Below are positions 7,840 to 13,448 of a stretch of 13,448 nt of DNA, in pieces. A program made the translations under genes and the position numbers. The stretch covers positions 1 to 13,448 of the forward strand of contig JAFGBW010000232.1 of the NCBI GenBank assembly GCA_016932965.1, read 5' to 3'. Source of the stretch: Candidatus Auribacterota bacterium. Its GTDB lineage: Bacteria > Auribacterota > JAFGBW01. Numbering within the stretch: the stretch's first letter is position 1; every line of letters begins with the position of its first letter. The notes beneath the pieces are model-generated. The model made no database searches. It was not told the origin of the DNA and was given only the letters and a program-made list of their open reading frames with translations.

Positions 7840-7883
7840 GTGCGGGGGGAAGCCTTTTGTGGACAAAAGACTTCCCCCCGCAC
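7840..7883 (+). terminator. 21-bp GC-rich hairpin after argF, possible terminator
   Basis: Arms 7840-7860 and 7863-7883 pair over 21 positions with a single C-A mismatch and a 2-nt GG turn. The core is GCGGGGGGAAG against CTTCCCCCCGC. It starts 10 nt after the argF stop. It is followed by CCCCTTTCTAAAAAAC rather than a clean T-run, so it would be an unusual intrinsic terminator. It may instead be the GC-rich end of the repeat element that continues into the next hairpin. Confidence 0.55.
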
Positions 7884-7890
7884 CCCCTTT

Positions 7891-7950
7891 CTAAAAAACT
7901 TTATATGTTACGAGAGATCCCCATGATAAAATCATGGGGATCTCTCGTAA
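7891..7950. repeat. Hairpin cassette copy 1: CTAAAAAACTTTAT frame plus 20-bp stem
   Basis: The 14-nt frame CTAAAAAACTTTAT (7891-7904) is followed by a perfect 20-bp stem, arms 7908-7927 and 7931-7950, with an AAA loop. The stem core is CGAGAGATCCCCATGAT. The same frame precedes a different perfect stem at 8168-8225. No product is expected; it would form a very stable hairpin or cruciform. Confidence 0.75.
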
Positions 7951-8160
7951 AACAAAAGATTAAAAATATGATGGATCCTGAAAAACAATTGGAAACATGA
8001 TTGATCATTGCACTGTTTCCTGTATTATTTACCACATATTATAAATAAAAGCAATTTTGTGTTCGACAAAATGTACGGCAGCGCTATCAATAGGGATGGT
8101 GATGCAATCAGTATTCATGGATCCGTATAAAAGGCGCTTGAATGAAGTTTTCCACTATAC

Positions 8161-8246
8161 CCCTTTTCTAAAAAACTTTATTATACGGCTCATGCGCAAG
8201 ACCCAGGTCTTGCGCATGAGCCGTGATTTAAAAGTTTTTGAAGGAG
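8161..8246. repeat. Hairpin cassette copy 2: nested palindrome with 20-bp inner stem
   Basis: The frame CTAAAAAACTTTAT recurs at 8168-8181, followed by an inner stem with arms 8184-8203 and 8206-8225. It is perfect apart from an outermost T-G pair, and the core is CGGCTCATGCGCAAGACC. Outside it, CCCTTTTCTAAAAAACTTT (8161-8179) pairs imperfectly with AAAGTTTTTGAAGGAG (8231-8246), so the whole segment is a nested palindrome centred near 8204. Fainter symmetry reaches GTTTTCCACTATACC on the left and GTATGAGGAAAC on the right. Confidence 0.75.
8240..8246 (+). promoter_or_regulatory. Possible argH ribosome binding site upstream of a hairpin
   Basis: GAAGGAG at 8240-8246 is the only good Shine-Dalgarno upstream of argH. 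Linearly it is 42 nt from the likely ATG at 8289. If the intervening 13-bp hairpin (8250-8277) folds, the effective unpaired distance falls to about 14 nt. It is also only 1 nt from a short ATG frame at 8248, too close for normal initiation there. Confidence 0.3.
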
Positions 8247-8249
8247 TAT

Positions 8250-8277
8250 GAGGAAACTTTTTTCAAAAAGTTTCCTC
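8250..8277. repeat. 13-bp hairpin just upstream of argH
   Basis: GAGGAAACTTTTT (8250-8262) and AAAAAGTTTCCTC (8265-8277) pair perfectly with a 2-nt turn. It ends 11 nt before the likely argH ATG at 8289. Read on the opposite strand, together with the adjacent CTTCAAAAACTTTT, it has the same plan as the hairpin plus CTAAAAAACTTT arrangement after argF. It is therefore probably the mirror-image end of the same element type. Confidence 0.75.
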
Positions 8278-8288
8278 TAACCAACAAA

Positions 8289-9677
8289 ATGAAAAAACAA
8301 TCCATCATACGCGGGCGGTTTAAGAAGGAAATGGATGAAAAAGCCTCTGTGTTTTCCGCCTCCCATTCTTTTGACAGGAAACTTTTACCTTTTGACATAG
8401 CGGGGTCAAAAGCCCACGCAAAGATGCTTCATAAAATCGGACTTTTAAAAAAGGGTGAGTGTGATAAAATCCTAAAGGGTCTCAACCAGGTTCAATCTGA
8501 AATCCAGGGCGGACGTTTTCCGTTCCATGACTCACTGGAGGACATACACATGCATGTGGAAGCCAGACTCATAGAATTGACAGGCGAGGCCGGGAAAAAA
8601 CTGCATACCGGAAGGTCCAGGAACGACCAGGTGGCAACGGATTTTAGACTCTATTGCAGGAAAGCGGCTCAGGAACTCGTCTTGCTTTTGGAAAAATTGA
8701 ACAAGACCCTTCTGGAACAGGCCATAAAACACGAATCTGTTTTCATGCCGGGATACACGCATCTGCAGCAGGCTCAGGTGATCCGGGCAGGCCAGCATTT
8801 CCTGGCCTATCTGAACATGTTTGAACGCGACCGGAGCCGGTTAATGAATGCCTGTGAGAGGATGGACGAACTGCCTTTGGGCAGCGGCGCTTTGGCCGGA
8901 ACAGGTCTGGGGAATGACCGGAATTTCCTGGCCAAGGAACTGGGTTTTTCAAAAGTGACCGACAACAGCCTGGATGCGGTTTCAGACAGGGATTTTGCGT
9001 TGGAACTGCTTTTCTGCATTGCCATGACGGGATTGCATTTGTCCCGGTACTGCGAAGACCTGATCATCTGGTTTTCTTCGGAGTTTGATGCAGTCACCAT
9101 CGATTCCTCTTTTTGTACGGGTTCCAGCCTCATGCCCCAGAAATCCAATCCGGACATGGCTGAACTCATCCGGGGCAAAAGCGGGCGTTTTACAGGAAAC
9201 CTGGTCCGTCTCTGCACGACAATAAAAGCCCTTCCCCTGTCGTACAACCGGGACTTGCAGGAGGACAAGGAACCGGTTTTCGACTCCGTTGAGGAAATTA
9301 AAAAATGCCTTGAGGTCTTCACCGCCATGCTGGCCACGGTATCCATCAAAAAGGATCTCTTATCCCGCCAGAAAAATGACTACATGCTGGCCACGGATTT
9401 GGCGGAATATCTCGTCAAAAAAGGCATCCCTTTCAGAAAAGCTCATGAAGTGACAGGCAAACTGGTTCAGTACGCTATTCAAAAAAAGAAAAAATTGTCT
9501 GAACTGCATTTGACTGATTATCATAAATTCAGTTCCCAGTTTGATTCCGGGATTTATAAAATACTGGATTTAACCAGGAGTCCTGACGGTAAAAATACAT
9601 TCGGAGGAACTTCGATAAAGGAAGTCAGAAGACAGATTTTAAAATGGGAAAAGCTATTCAAAAAAAGGCATCTTTAA
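8289..9677 (+). CDS. argH: Argininosuccinate lyase ArgH
   Basis: Splits argininosuccinate into arginine and fumarate, the last step of arginine synthesis. It is 462 residues from the ATG at 8289. An in-frame TTG at 8238 would add 17 residues, but these are encoded by the hairpin repeat and lie before the family's usual N-terminus (here SIIRGRF in place of WGGRF), so 8289 is preferred. Visible blocks are DIAGSKAHAKML (36-47), HTGRSRNDQVATD (106-118), GYTHLQQAQ (155-163), LPLGSGALAGTGLG (195-208) and the flexible signature TGSSLMPQKSNPD (277-289) with the catalytic-base serine pair 279-280. LSYNRDLQEDKEP (317-329) follows. The length is normal for ArgH. Its last 34 nt overlap the HAD gene. It is separated from argF by the repeat gap, so it may have its own promoter. 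No argG is in the window. Confidence 0.95.
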   Translation: MKKQSIIRGRFKKEMDEKASVFSASHSFDRKLLPFDIAGSKAHAKMLHKIGLLKKGECDKILKGLNQVQSEIQGGRFPFHDSLEDIHMHVEARLIELTGEAGKKLHTGRSRNDQVATDFRLYCRKAAQELVLLLEKLNKTLLEQAIKHESVFMPGYTHLQQAQVIRAGQHFLAYLNMFERDRSRLMNACERMDELPLGSGALAGTGLGNDRNFLAKELGFSKVTDNSLDAVSDRDFALELLFCIAMTGLHLSRYCEDLIIWFSSEFDAVTIDSSFCTGSSLMPQKSNPDMAELIRGKSGRFTGNLVRLCTTIKALPLSYNRDLQEDKEPVFDSVEEIKKCLEVFTAMLATVSIKKDLLSRQKNDYMLATDLAEYLVKKGIPFRKAHEVTGKLVQYAIQKKKKLSELHLTDYHKFSSQFDSGIYKILDLTRSPDGKNTFGGTSIKEVRRQILKWEKLFKKRHL

Positions 9678-10342
9678 ATAGCCGGGCTCTCCGGAAAAAA
9701 TTTCAATCCTCTCATGCAGTCCTGTTCGATATGGACGGGGTCATCACCGACACCATGCCGGCCCACTGCCAGGCCTGGAGAAGGACATTGAAGGAATTTT
9801 TCGATGTGGACGTTCCCGAGATGGAAATTTACCGGCGAGAGGGCGAAAAAAGCGACAAATCCGTCTCTGAAATTCTGTCCCGCTTTTCCGTTTTTCCTTC
9901 CCGAACCAAATTACAGGATGCGATCCGGTTCAAAGCGAACCTCTTCAATAAACTGGCCGGAAAAAATGTATTTTATCCCGGCATAACGGATTTTATCGAA
10001 AAATGCTCCAGGAATAAAATCCTGGCGCTGGTGACAGGAACCCAGAAAAAAGAGGTCAATCGGATACTCAGCAGGACCTTTATGGACTGTTTTAAAGTGA
10101 TCATCACATGTAATGATATTGAGCACGGCAAACCGGACCCGGAACCTTATCTGAAAGCCCTGGATGGGATGTCCCTTGACCCGTCCCAATGCCTGGTCGT
10201 TGAGAATGCCCCCCTGGGGATTAAAAGCGCCAAGGGAGCAGGGCTCCCGGTTTGCGCCCTGGCAACTTCACTCCCCGCTGAAGAACTTTCCCAGGCGGAT
10301 TACCTCTGCCGGAATCACGCGGAATTGTTTTCTCTTATTTAA
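9644..10342 (+). CDS. HAD-superfamily hydrolase, beta-phosphoglucomutase-like
   Basis: A 232-residue subfamily-IA HAD protein, either a sugar phosphomutase or a small phosphatase. Motif I is FDMDGVITDT with nucleophile Asp29 and acid/base Asp31, and the cap helix DTMPAHCQAW matches beta-phosphoglucomutase (Thr37, His41). Motif II is LVTGTQ (Thr131). Motif III is HGKPDPEPYL (Lys163). Motif IV is VVENAPLGI (Glu187-Asn188), where beta-phosphoglucomutases usually have Glu-Asp. The start overlaps the end of argH by 34 nt in another frame, which argues for co-transcription and coupling with argH. About 22 extra residues (MGKAIQKKASLNSR...) precede the core. There is no convincing ribosome site, but no other in-frame ATG exists before motif I. 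Substrate unknown. Confidence 0.88.
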   Translation: MGKAIQKKASLNSRALRKKFQSSHAVLFDMDGVITDTMPAHCQAWRRTLKEFFDVDVPEMEIYRREGEKSDKSVSEILSRFSVFPSRTKLQDAIRFKANLFNKLAGKNVFYPGITDFIEKCSRNKILALVTGTQKKEVNRILSRTFMDCFKVIITCNDIEHGKPDPEPYLKALDGMSLDPSQCLVVENAPLGIKSAKGAGLPVCALATSLPAEELSQADYLCRNHAELFSLI

Positions 10343-10474
10343 AAAATAGTCAAAATCTGGACAGGTTTTGAAATGGTGATACACTTGCTTTGATATAAAA
10401 ATAGTAACTTTAAATAAGATCGATGTGCCATTGAGTTTAAATAAATCCATCGTTCATTCAAATGGGAATGCAGC

Positions 10475-11932
10475 ATGACTAAAAAAATCTTCTACCCCGG
10501 TATTTTCATCCCGGCCTTTTTGATCTGCCTTGTTCAGATCGCCTCCTTTGACCTGCCCTGGCACCTGCAGATTGGTAAAATTCTTTTTGAATCCGGAAAC
10601 ATCCTCCATCAGAACCGGTTTTCATGGACTCATCCCGAGCTTTTTTGGACCCCCACCTACTGGCTTTTCGAAGGGATTGTCTATCTTCTGTATTCCATTT
10701 CAGGCTATACAGGACTCATTTTATTCAAGGCCTTGATAACGGGTGTGACATACAGCCTGCTCGCATCATACTGTTCATCCGCCATGAACCGGACGCTTTG
10801 TTTTTTTATCTTCATAGCCATCCTGGATATCAGCGTTTTCCGGTTTCTTCTCCGGCCGCATCTCTTTACCTTATTCGGACTGGCCATCCTCATCCGTTTT
10901 ACTTATTCCCTGAATGATGTTGGTTCTCCCCTGAAACTGTTCTTGAAATTCTTTTTTCTTTTTCTGCTCTGGTCCAATCTGCATTCAGGCGTGCTGATCG
11001 GGCTGGCATATCTTGTGATCATCCTTTTTGTTCCGGAAAAAGACTTCTCCTTTTCCATGCGTAACAGGATTATTTTATTTCTGGTTTCCTTGTCTGCCTG
11101 TTTCATGAACCCGGCAGGAGGGGGACTATTTACCTATGTGTATGACCATCTGAACCTGGATTCCATTCAGATGGTGGAGGAATTCCATCCCTTGCAGATG
11201 ACGCTTCACTTGAAAGAAGGGATTCTGGTTTACAGTTTTATTCTCGTCCCCCTCATTCTCATGCTGGTTCAAAAAAAAATCAGCCTCCGTTACTGGACCA
11301 TCGCTTTTTTAAATATTTATCTGGTCAACAAAGGCATCCGGTTCATTCCTGAAGTGTCGCTCCTGTCCCTGCCCGGGATGGTTCATGCCTTTTCTGACCC
11401 TGCATATAAAGGCCGGATCAAGGCCATGACCACCCATCCGGTTTCATTTGAAACGCTTTTAGGCCTGCTGTTTGCTGTGTACATGCATCTATACGTTTTT
11501 ACCCTGCCTCAAAGTTATTTTAAAACCGGTTTCGGCCTGCATGAAGGCTCCTTTCCCATCCAGGCTTCTGATCACATGAATCCGGAAAAAATCAAAAGGC
11601 TCTATAACAGTTTTTCCTCAGGCGGATACCTGATCTGGAAATTCAATGAGAAAATCAAGGTCTTCCAGGACGGACGGATCCATGCCTATCCGTTTTCTTT
11701 CTGGAAGAAAATATCCGGAGCTCAGGAAGATGAAACCCAATGGCCGGCCCTCATGAAGGAATATGACTTTGATTCCATGCTGTTCAATAAATCCGAGGAT
11801 CCCCCTTTTATGTGGCAGAACCTGGATAAAAAGAAATGGGAAATTGTTTTCGAGGATGATTTTTTTATTCTCGCGCAGAGGCGCAGAGGCGCGGAGAAAG
11901 ACAAGCAAGATTCCTCGTTTCACTCGAAATGA
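10475..11932 (+). CDS. Polytopic membrane protein, GT-C-like, function unknown
   Basis: A 485-residue integral membrane protein with about ten hydrophobic segments (roughly 8-24, 62-75, 80-100, 108-122, 128-142, 155-185, 198-212, 250-266, 272-284, 326-345). A soluble C-terminal part follows. The start FDLPWHLQIGKILFESGNILHQNRFSWTHPELFWTPTYWLFE (25-66), with an acidic residue before W-H, and the late SSGGYLIWKFNEKIKVFQDGR (381-401) recall large uncharacterised membrane proteins. Those resemble PMT/ArnT-type GT-C glycosyltransferases; by analogy it might use a polyprenyl-linked sugar, but this is inference. Residues from about 466 on (LAQRRRGAEKDK...) are encoded by inverted-repeat DNA that also supplies the stop codon, so the native C-terminus may have been lost. 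The possible site GGGA at 10464-10467 is 7 nt before the ATG. The 132-nt gap before it shows no clear promoter. Confidence 0.8.
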   Translation: MTKKIFYPGIFIPAFLICLVQIASFDLPWHLQIGKILFESGNILHQNRFSWTHPELFWTPTYWLFEGIVYLLYSISGYTGLILFKALITGVTYSLLASYCSSAMNRTLCFFIFIAILDISVFRFLLRPHLFTLFGLAILIRFTYSLNDVGSPLKLFLKFFFLFLLWSNLHSGVLIGLAYLVIILFVPEKDFSFSMRNRIILFLVSLSACFMNPAGGGLFTYVYDHLNLDSIQMVEEFHPLQMTLHLKEGILVYSFILVPLILMLVQKKISLRYWTIAFLNIYLVNKGIRFIPEVSLLSLPGMVHAFSDPAYKGRIKAMTTHPVSFETLLGLLFAVYMHLYVFTLPQSYFKTGFGLHEGSFPIQASDHMNPEKIKRLYNSFSSGGYLIWKFNEKIKVFQDGRIHAYPFSFWKKISGAQEDETQWPALMKEYDFDSMLFNKSEDPPFMWQNLDKKKWEIVFEDDFFILAQRRRGAEKDKQDSSFHSK

Positions 11933-11934
11933 CA
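11908..11934. repeat. Half-copy of the TTCNTCG...AATGACA repeat containing a stop codon
   Basis: The 27 nt here align with the right half of the palindrome at 11997-12023 in the same orientation, matching at about 21 positions (AGATTC-TCGT-TCA...AATGACA). The TGA of the membrane-protein gene (11930-11932) lies inside it. Confidence 0.6.
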
Positions 11935-11962
11935 GAAAGAATCTTTTTAAAGTTCAGCATCT

Positions 11963-12023
11963 TGTCATTCTGAAGGAGCCTGCGACTGAAGAATCTAGAT
12001 TCTTCGTCTCATCCAGAATGACA
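11963..12023. repeat. 61-nt palindromic repeat (TGTCATTCTG ... CAGAATGACA)
   Basis: The ends TGTCATTCTG (11963-11972) and CAGAATGACA (12014-12023) are exact reverse complements. The centre GAAGAATCT|AGATTCTTC (11988-12005) is a perfect 18-nt palindrome. The segments between differ in length by about 7 nt, so it folds into an interrupted hairpin. Elements of this look are frequent in intergenic DNA of many bacteria, from memory. No ORF is associated. Confidence 0.7.
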
Positions 12024-12170
12024 TTTATAGTGTTGTAATCATAAGACGATAAAGGACACCCGAATTCGTCATTAATTGAGAATAGCTGTAATTCGGAATT
12101 TTTATCAATACCGGATTCCCCGCGCCTCAGCGCCTCTGCGCGAGATAATAATTCTTTTGAGAATAATAAC

Positions 12171-13448
12171 TTAAGAAACGACTTCGCCTTTCAGGACATT
12201 GGCTGTGGCGTCCGTGATTTTCACGTTGATGAAATCCCCGATTTTTCCGGGACAGGCGGGAAAAATGGCCAGCTTGTTTCCGTCGGTCCTGCCCTGAAAA
12301 TCATGGGGGGATTTTTTTGTTGAGACTTCCTCAATGAGAACACTTTCAGTTTTTCCGATATAGGCTTTGTTTTTTTCAATGGATTTTTTTTTCTGAAGAT
12401 GATTCAGCCGCACAATCCGTTCAGTCTTTTTTTCGTCCGTTATATCATCATTATATTTTTTCATGGCAGCAGTCCCCTCCCGGGGGGAATATTTAAAAAT
12501 AAAGGCGGAGTCAAACTGCACCTCTTCCATGAGTGAAAAAGTATCTTCGAATTCTACATCGGTTTCCGTGGGAAACCCGACAATGACATCGGTTGTCAGT
12601 ACTATTTCAGGGATTTTTTTTCTTATTTTCTCAACCAGGGAAAGGTAATCCTTTCTGGTGTAACAGCGGTTCATGATTTTCAGTATCCGGTCATTCCCCG
12701 ATTGCAGGGGCAGATGAAAATGGTTGCATATTTTGGGATTGCTGGCGGTTGTTTCAATGAGGGAATCAGGGAAATCCTTCGGATGCGGTGACATGAACCG
12801 GATCCGCTCAATCCCTTTTATTTCTGCAACCTGTTCCAGCAGATAAGTAAAATCTTTTTTTTCGAACTTATATGAATTCACATTCTGCCCCAATAACGTG
12901 ACCTGTTTAAAACCCTGTTTGACCAGTTCAGTCACTTCATGGAGGATGCTTTCAACAGGGCGGCTGCGTTCCCTGCCCCGAGCGTAAGGGACAACGCAGA
13001 ATGAACAGAAATTATTGCAGCCCCGGGTGACAGCGACCCAGGCATTCACCCCGGGCACCCTGGCAGGCAGGATGTCTTCATAATTTTCATGGACAGACAG
13101 GCTGATATCCATTTTTTTCTTTTGTCCTGCAAAGGCATTCCGGATCAGCTCAGGCAGTTTCCGGTAGCTGTCCGGGCCTGCCAGAAAATCCACATTCAAG
13201 CGTTTGTTGTCTAAAAGGGCTTTTCCGGAATGGGTGGCAATGCAGCCCAGGACGCCGATAATCGGAGGCGGCATTCTGCATTTTTTGGCTTTATGGATTT
13301 TGTTGTACACGACGTCATTGGCATGCTCACGGACCGAACAGGTGTTAAAAAGAACCACTTCAACATCCTGTATTGAATCAACAAAGCTGTATCCGGCAGC
13401 CAACAGTATGGAACGAATGAGTTCCGTATCGTATTCGTTCATCTGACA
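12171..13448 (-). CDS. miaB: tRNA-2-methylthio-N6-dimethylallyladenosine synthase MiaB (5' end cut off)
   Basis: A radical-SAM methylthiotransferase that adds the 2-methylthio group to i6A37 of tRNAs reading UNN codons. The gene reads leftward and is truncated at the window edge. The frame continues past the ATG at 13440-13442 to Gln and Cys codons, giving CQMNEYD, the known internal GCQMN motif, so that ATG is not the start. The first [4Fe-4S] cluster cysteines are at 13446-13448, 13338-13340 (NTCSVREHA) and 13242-13244 (GVLGCIA). The radical-SAM CxxxCxxC is RGCNNFCSFCVVPYARG, with cysteines at 13017-13019, 13005-13007 and 12996-12998. LLGQNVNSY and VIVGFPTETDVEF follow. A TRAM domain ends the protein (GRTDGNKLAIFP ... 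GDFINVKI). VVPYARGRERSRP favours MiaB over MtaB or RimO. It is convergent with the membrane-protein gene. Confidence 0.95.
   Translation of the reverse strand, partial: CQMNEYDTELIRSILLAAGYSFVDSIQDVEVVLFNTCSVREHANDVVYNKIHKAKKCRMPPPIIGVLGCIATHSGKALLDNKRLNVDFLAGPDSYRKLPELIRNAFAGQKKKMDISLSVHENYEDILPARVPGVNAWVAVTRGCNNFCSFCVVPYARGRERSRPVESILHEVTELVKQGFKQVTLLGQNVNSYKFEKKDFTYLLEQVAEIKGIERIRFMSPHPKDFPDSLIETTASNPKICNHFHLPLQSGNDRILKIMNRCYTRKDYLSLVEKIRKKIPEIVLTTDVIVGFPTETDVEFEDTFSLMEEVQFDSAFIFKYSPREGTAAMKKYNDDITDEKKTERIVRLNHLQKKKSIEKNKAYIGKTESVLIEEVSTKKSPHDFQGRTDGNKLAIFPACPGKIGDFINVKITDATANVLKGEVVS

Larger units (their letters stand above)
7830..8288. other. Gene-free argF-argH gap filled with hairpin repeats
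   Basis: This 459-nt stretch holds four strong hairpins (listed separately) and no convincing gene. Weaker structures are a 7-bp inverted repeat GGAAACA/TGTTTCC (7991-7997, 8014-8020) and a 7-bp hairpin ATTTTGT-gttcg-ACAAAAT (8054-8072). An open frame of 41 codons at 8005-8130 and another at 8057-8251 lack ribosome sites, and I match neither to any family. By comparison with common deltaproteobacterial order, argG might have been expected here. Confidence 0.6.
11869..12145. repeat. Inverted-repeat element invading the 3' end of the membrane-protein gene
   Basis: The left arm 11869-11896 (core GCGCAGAGGCGCAGAGGCGC) is the reverse complement of 12118-12145 over 28 nt with two mismatches. The left arm lies inside the coding frame of the membrane-protein gene; the right arm ends 26 nt from the miaB stop. 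Between the arms are a half-copy (11908-11934) and a full copy (11963-12023) of a different palindromic repeat. The arm shares GCRCAGAGGCRCARAG with the argD-argF inverted repeat. This accounts for the whole 238-nt gap 11933-12170. Confidence 0.8.

Noticed and set aside
8057-8251. A 64-codon open frame between argF and argH
   Set aside because: It needs a GTG start without a ribosome site, runs straight through the hairpin repeats, and resembles no family I know.
6711-8277. The many regularly placed repeats as a CRISPR array
   Set aside because: The repeats are facing inverted arms or single hairpins with different sequences. They are not direct repeats separated by uniform spacers, and no cas gene is present.
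8248-8280. A 10-codon ATG frame (MRKLFSKSFL) upstream of argH, as a possible arginine leader peptide
   Set aside because: It has a single Arg codon, its ribosome site is only 1 nt from the ATG, and its sequence is just the arms of the 13-bp hairpin. There is no attenuator-like run of Arg codons.
10385-10420. A promoter before the membrane-protein gene (TTGATA followed by AT-rich DNA)
   Set aside because: No -10-like hexamer stands at a suitable 16-18 nt spacing, and the whole gap is AT-rich, so the match is not informative.
11763-12038. A 91-codon open frame overlapping the end of the membrane-protein gene
   Set aside because: Its first part is an out-of-frame shadow of the membrane-protein gene and its second part is translated repeat DNA.
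13440-13442. The ATG at 13442 (reverse strand) as the miaB start
   Set aside because: The frame continues upstream with Gln and Cys codons of the conserved GCQMN motif, so this Met is internal and the gene runs out of the window.

Overview
The window reads as a chromosomal stretch of a Gram-negative, probably deltaproteobacterial-type (Desulfobacterota-like) bacterium. This is inferred from the gene families, the split arginine cluster and the style of intergenic hairpin repeats. No rRNA, tRNA, CRISPR array or transposase gene is visible, so the phylum assignment is tentative.

Layout. Positions 1-2593 hold the last codons of an unidentified gene, a soluble sensor histidine kinase (GAF-like region, two PAS domains, kinase core) and a single-domain response regulator, all joined by 4-nt ATGA overlaps. 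Positions 2733-3928 hold a DedA/VTT-family membrane protein, translationally coupled to a small exported protein built from a 44-residue helical repeat. Positions 4193-5431 hold a divergent RsmE-type 16S rRNA methyltransferase and a pyrimidine-dimer glycosylase (Pyr_excise) family protein. Positions 5496-10342 hold arginine biosynthesis: argD, argF and argH, with a beta-phosphoglucomutase-like HAD hydrolase overlapping the end of argH. No argG lies between argF and argH; that gap is filled with hairpin repeats. Positions 10475-11932 hold a polytopic membrane protein resembling GT-C-like proteins of unknown function. Convergent to it, at 12171-13448, is miaB, cut by the window edge.

How the genes work together. 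ArgD makes N-acetylornithine, ArgF converts ornithine to citrulline, and ArgH releases arginine from argininosuccinate; ArgG would have to be encoded elsewhere. RsmE (rRNA) and MiaB (tRNA) are RNA-modification housekeeping genes. The kinase and regulator form a two-component pair whose regulator has no DNA-binding domain.

The most unusual content lies in two places. One is the dense population of inverted repeats. They abut or enter the ends of genes: they sit just upstream of rsmE, argF and argH, and they supply the last ~20 codons and the stop codon of the membrane-protein gene. Two of them belong to one GCRCAGAGGCRC family, and two others share an identical 14-nt frame around different perfect stems. 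The other is the exported repeat protein coupled to dedA, which I do not recognise as any described family.
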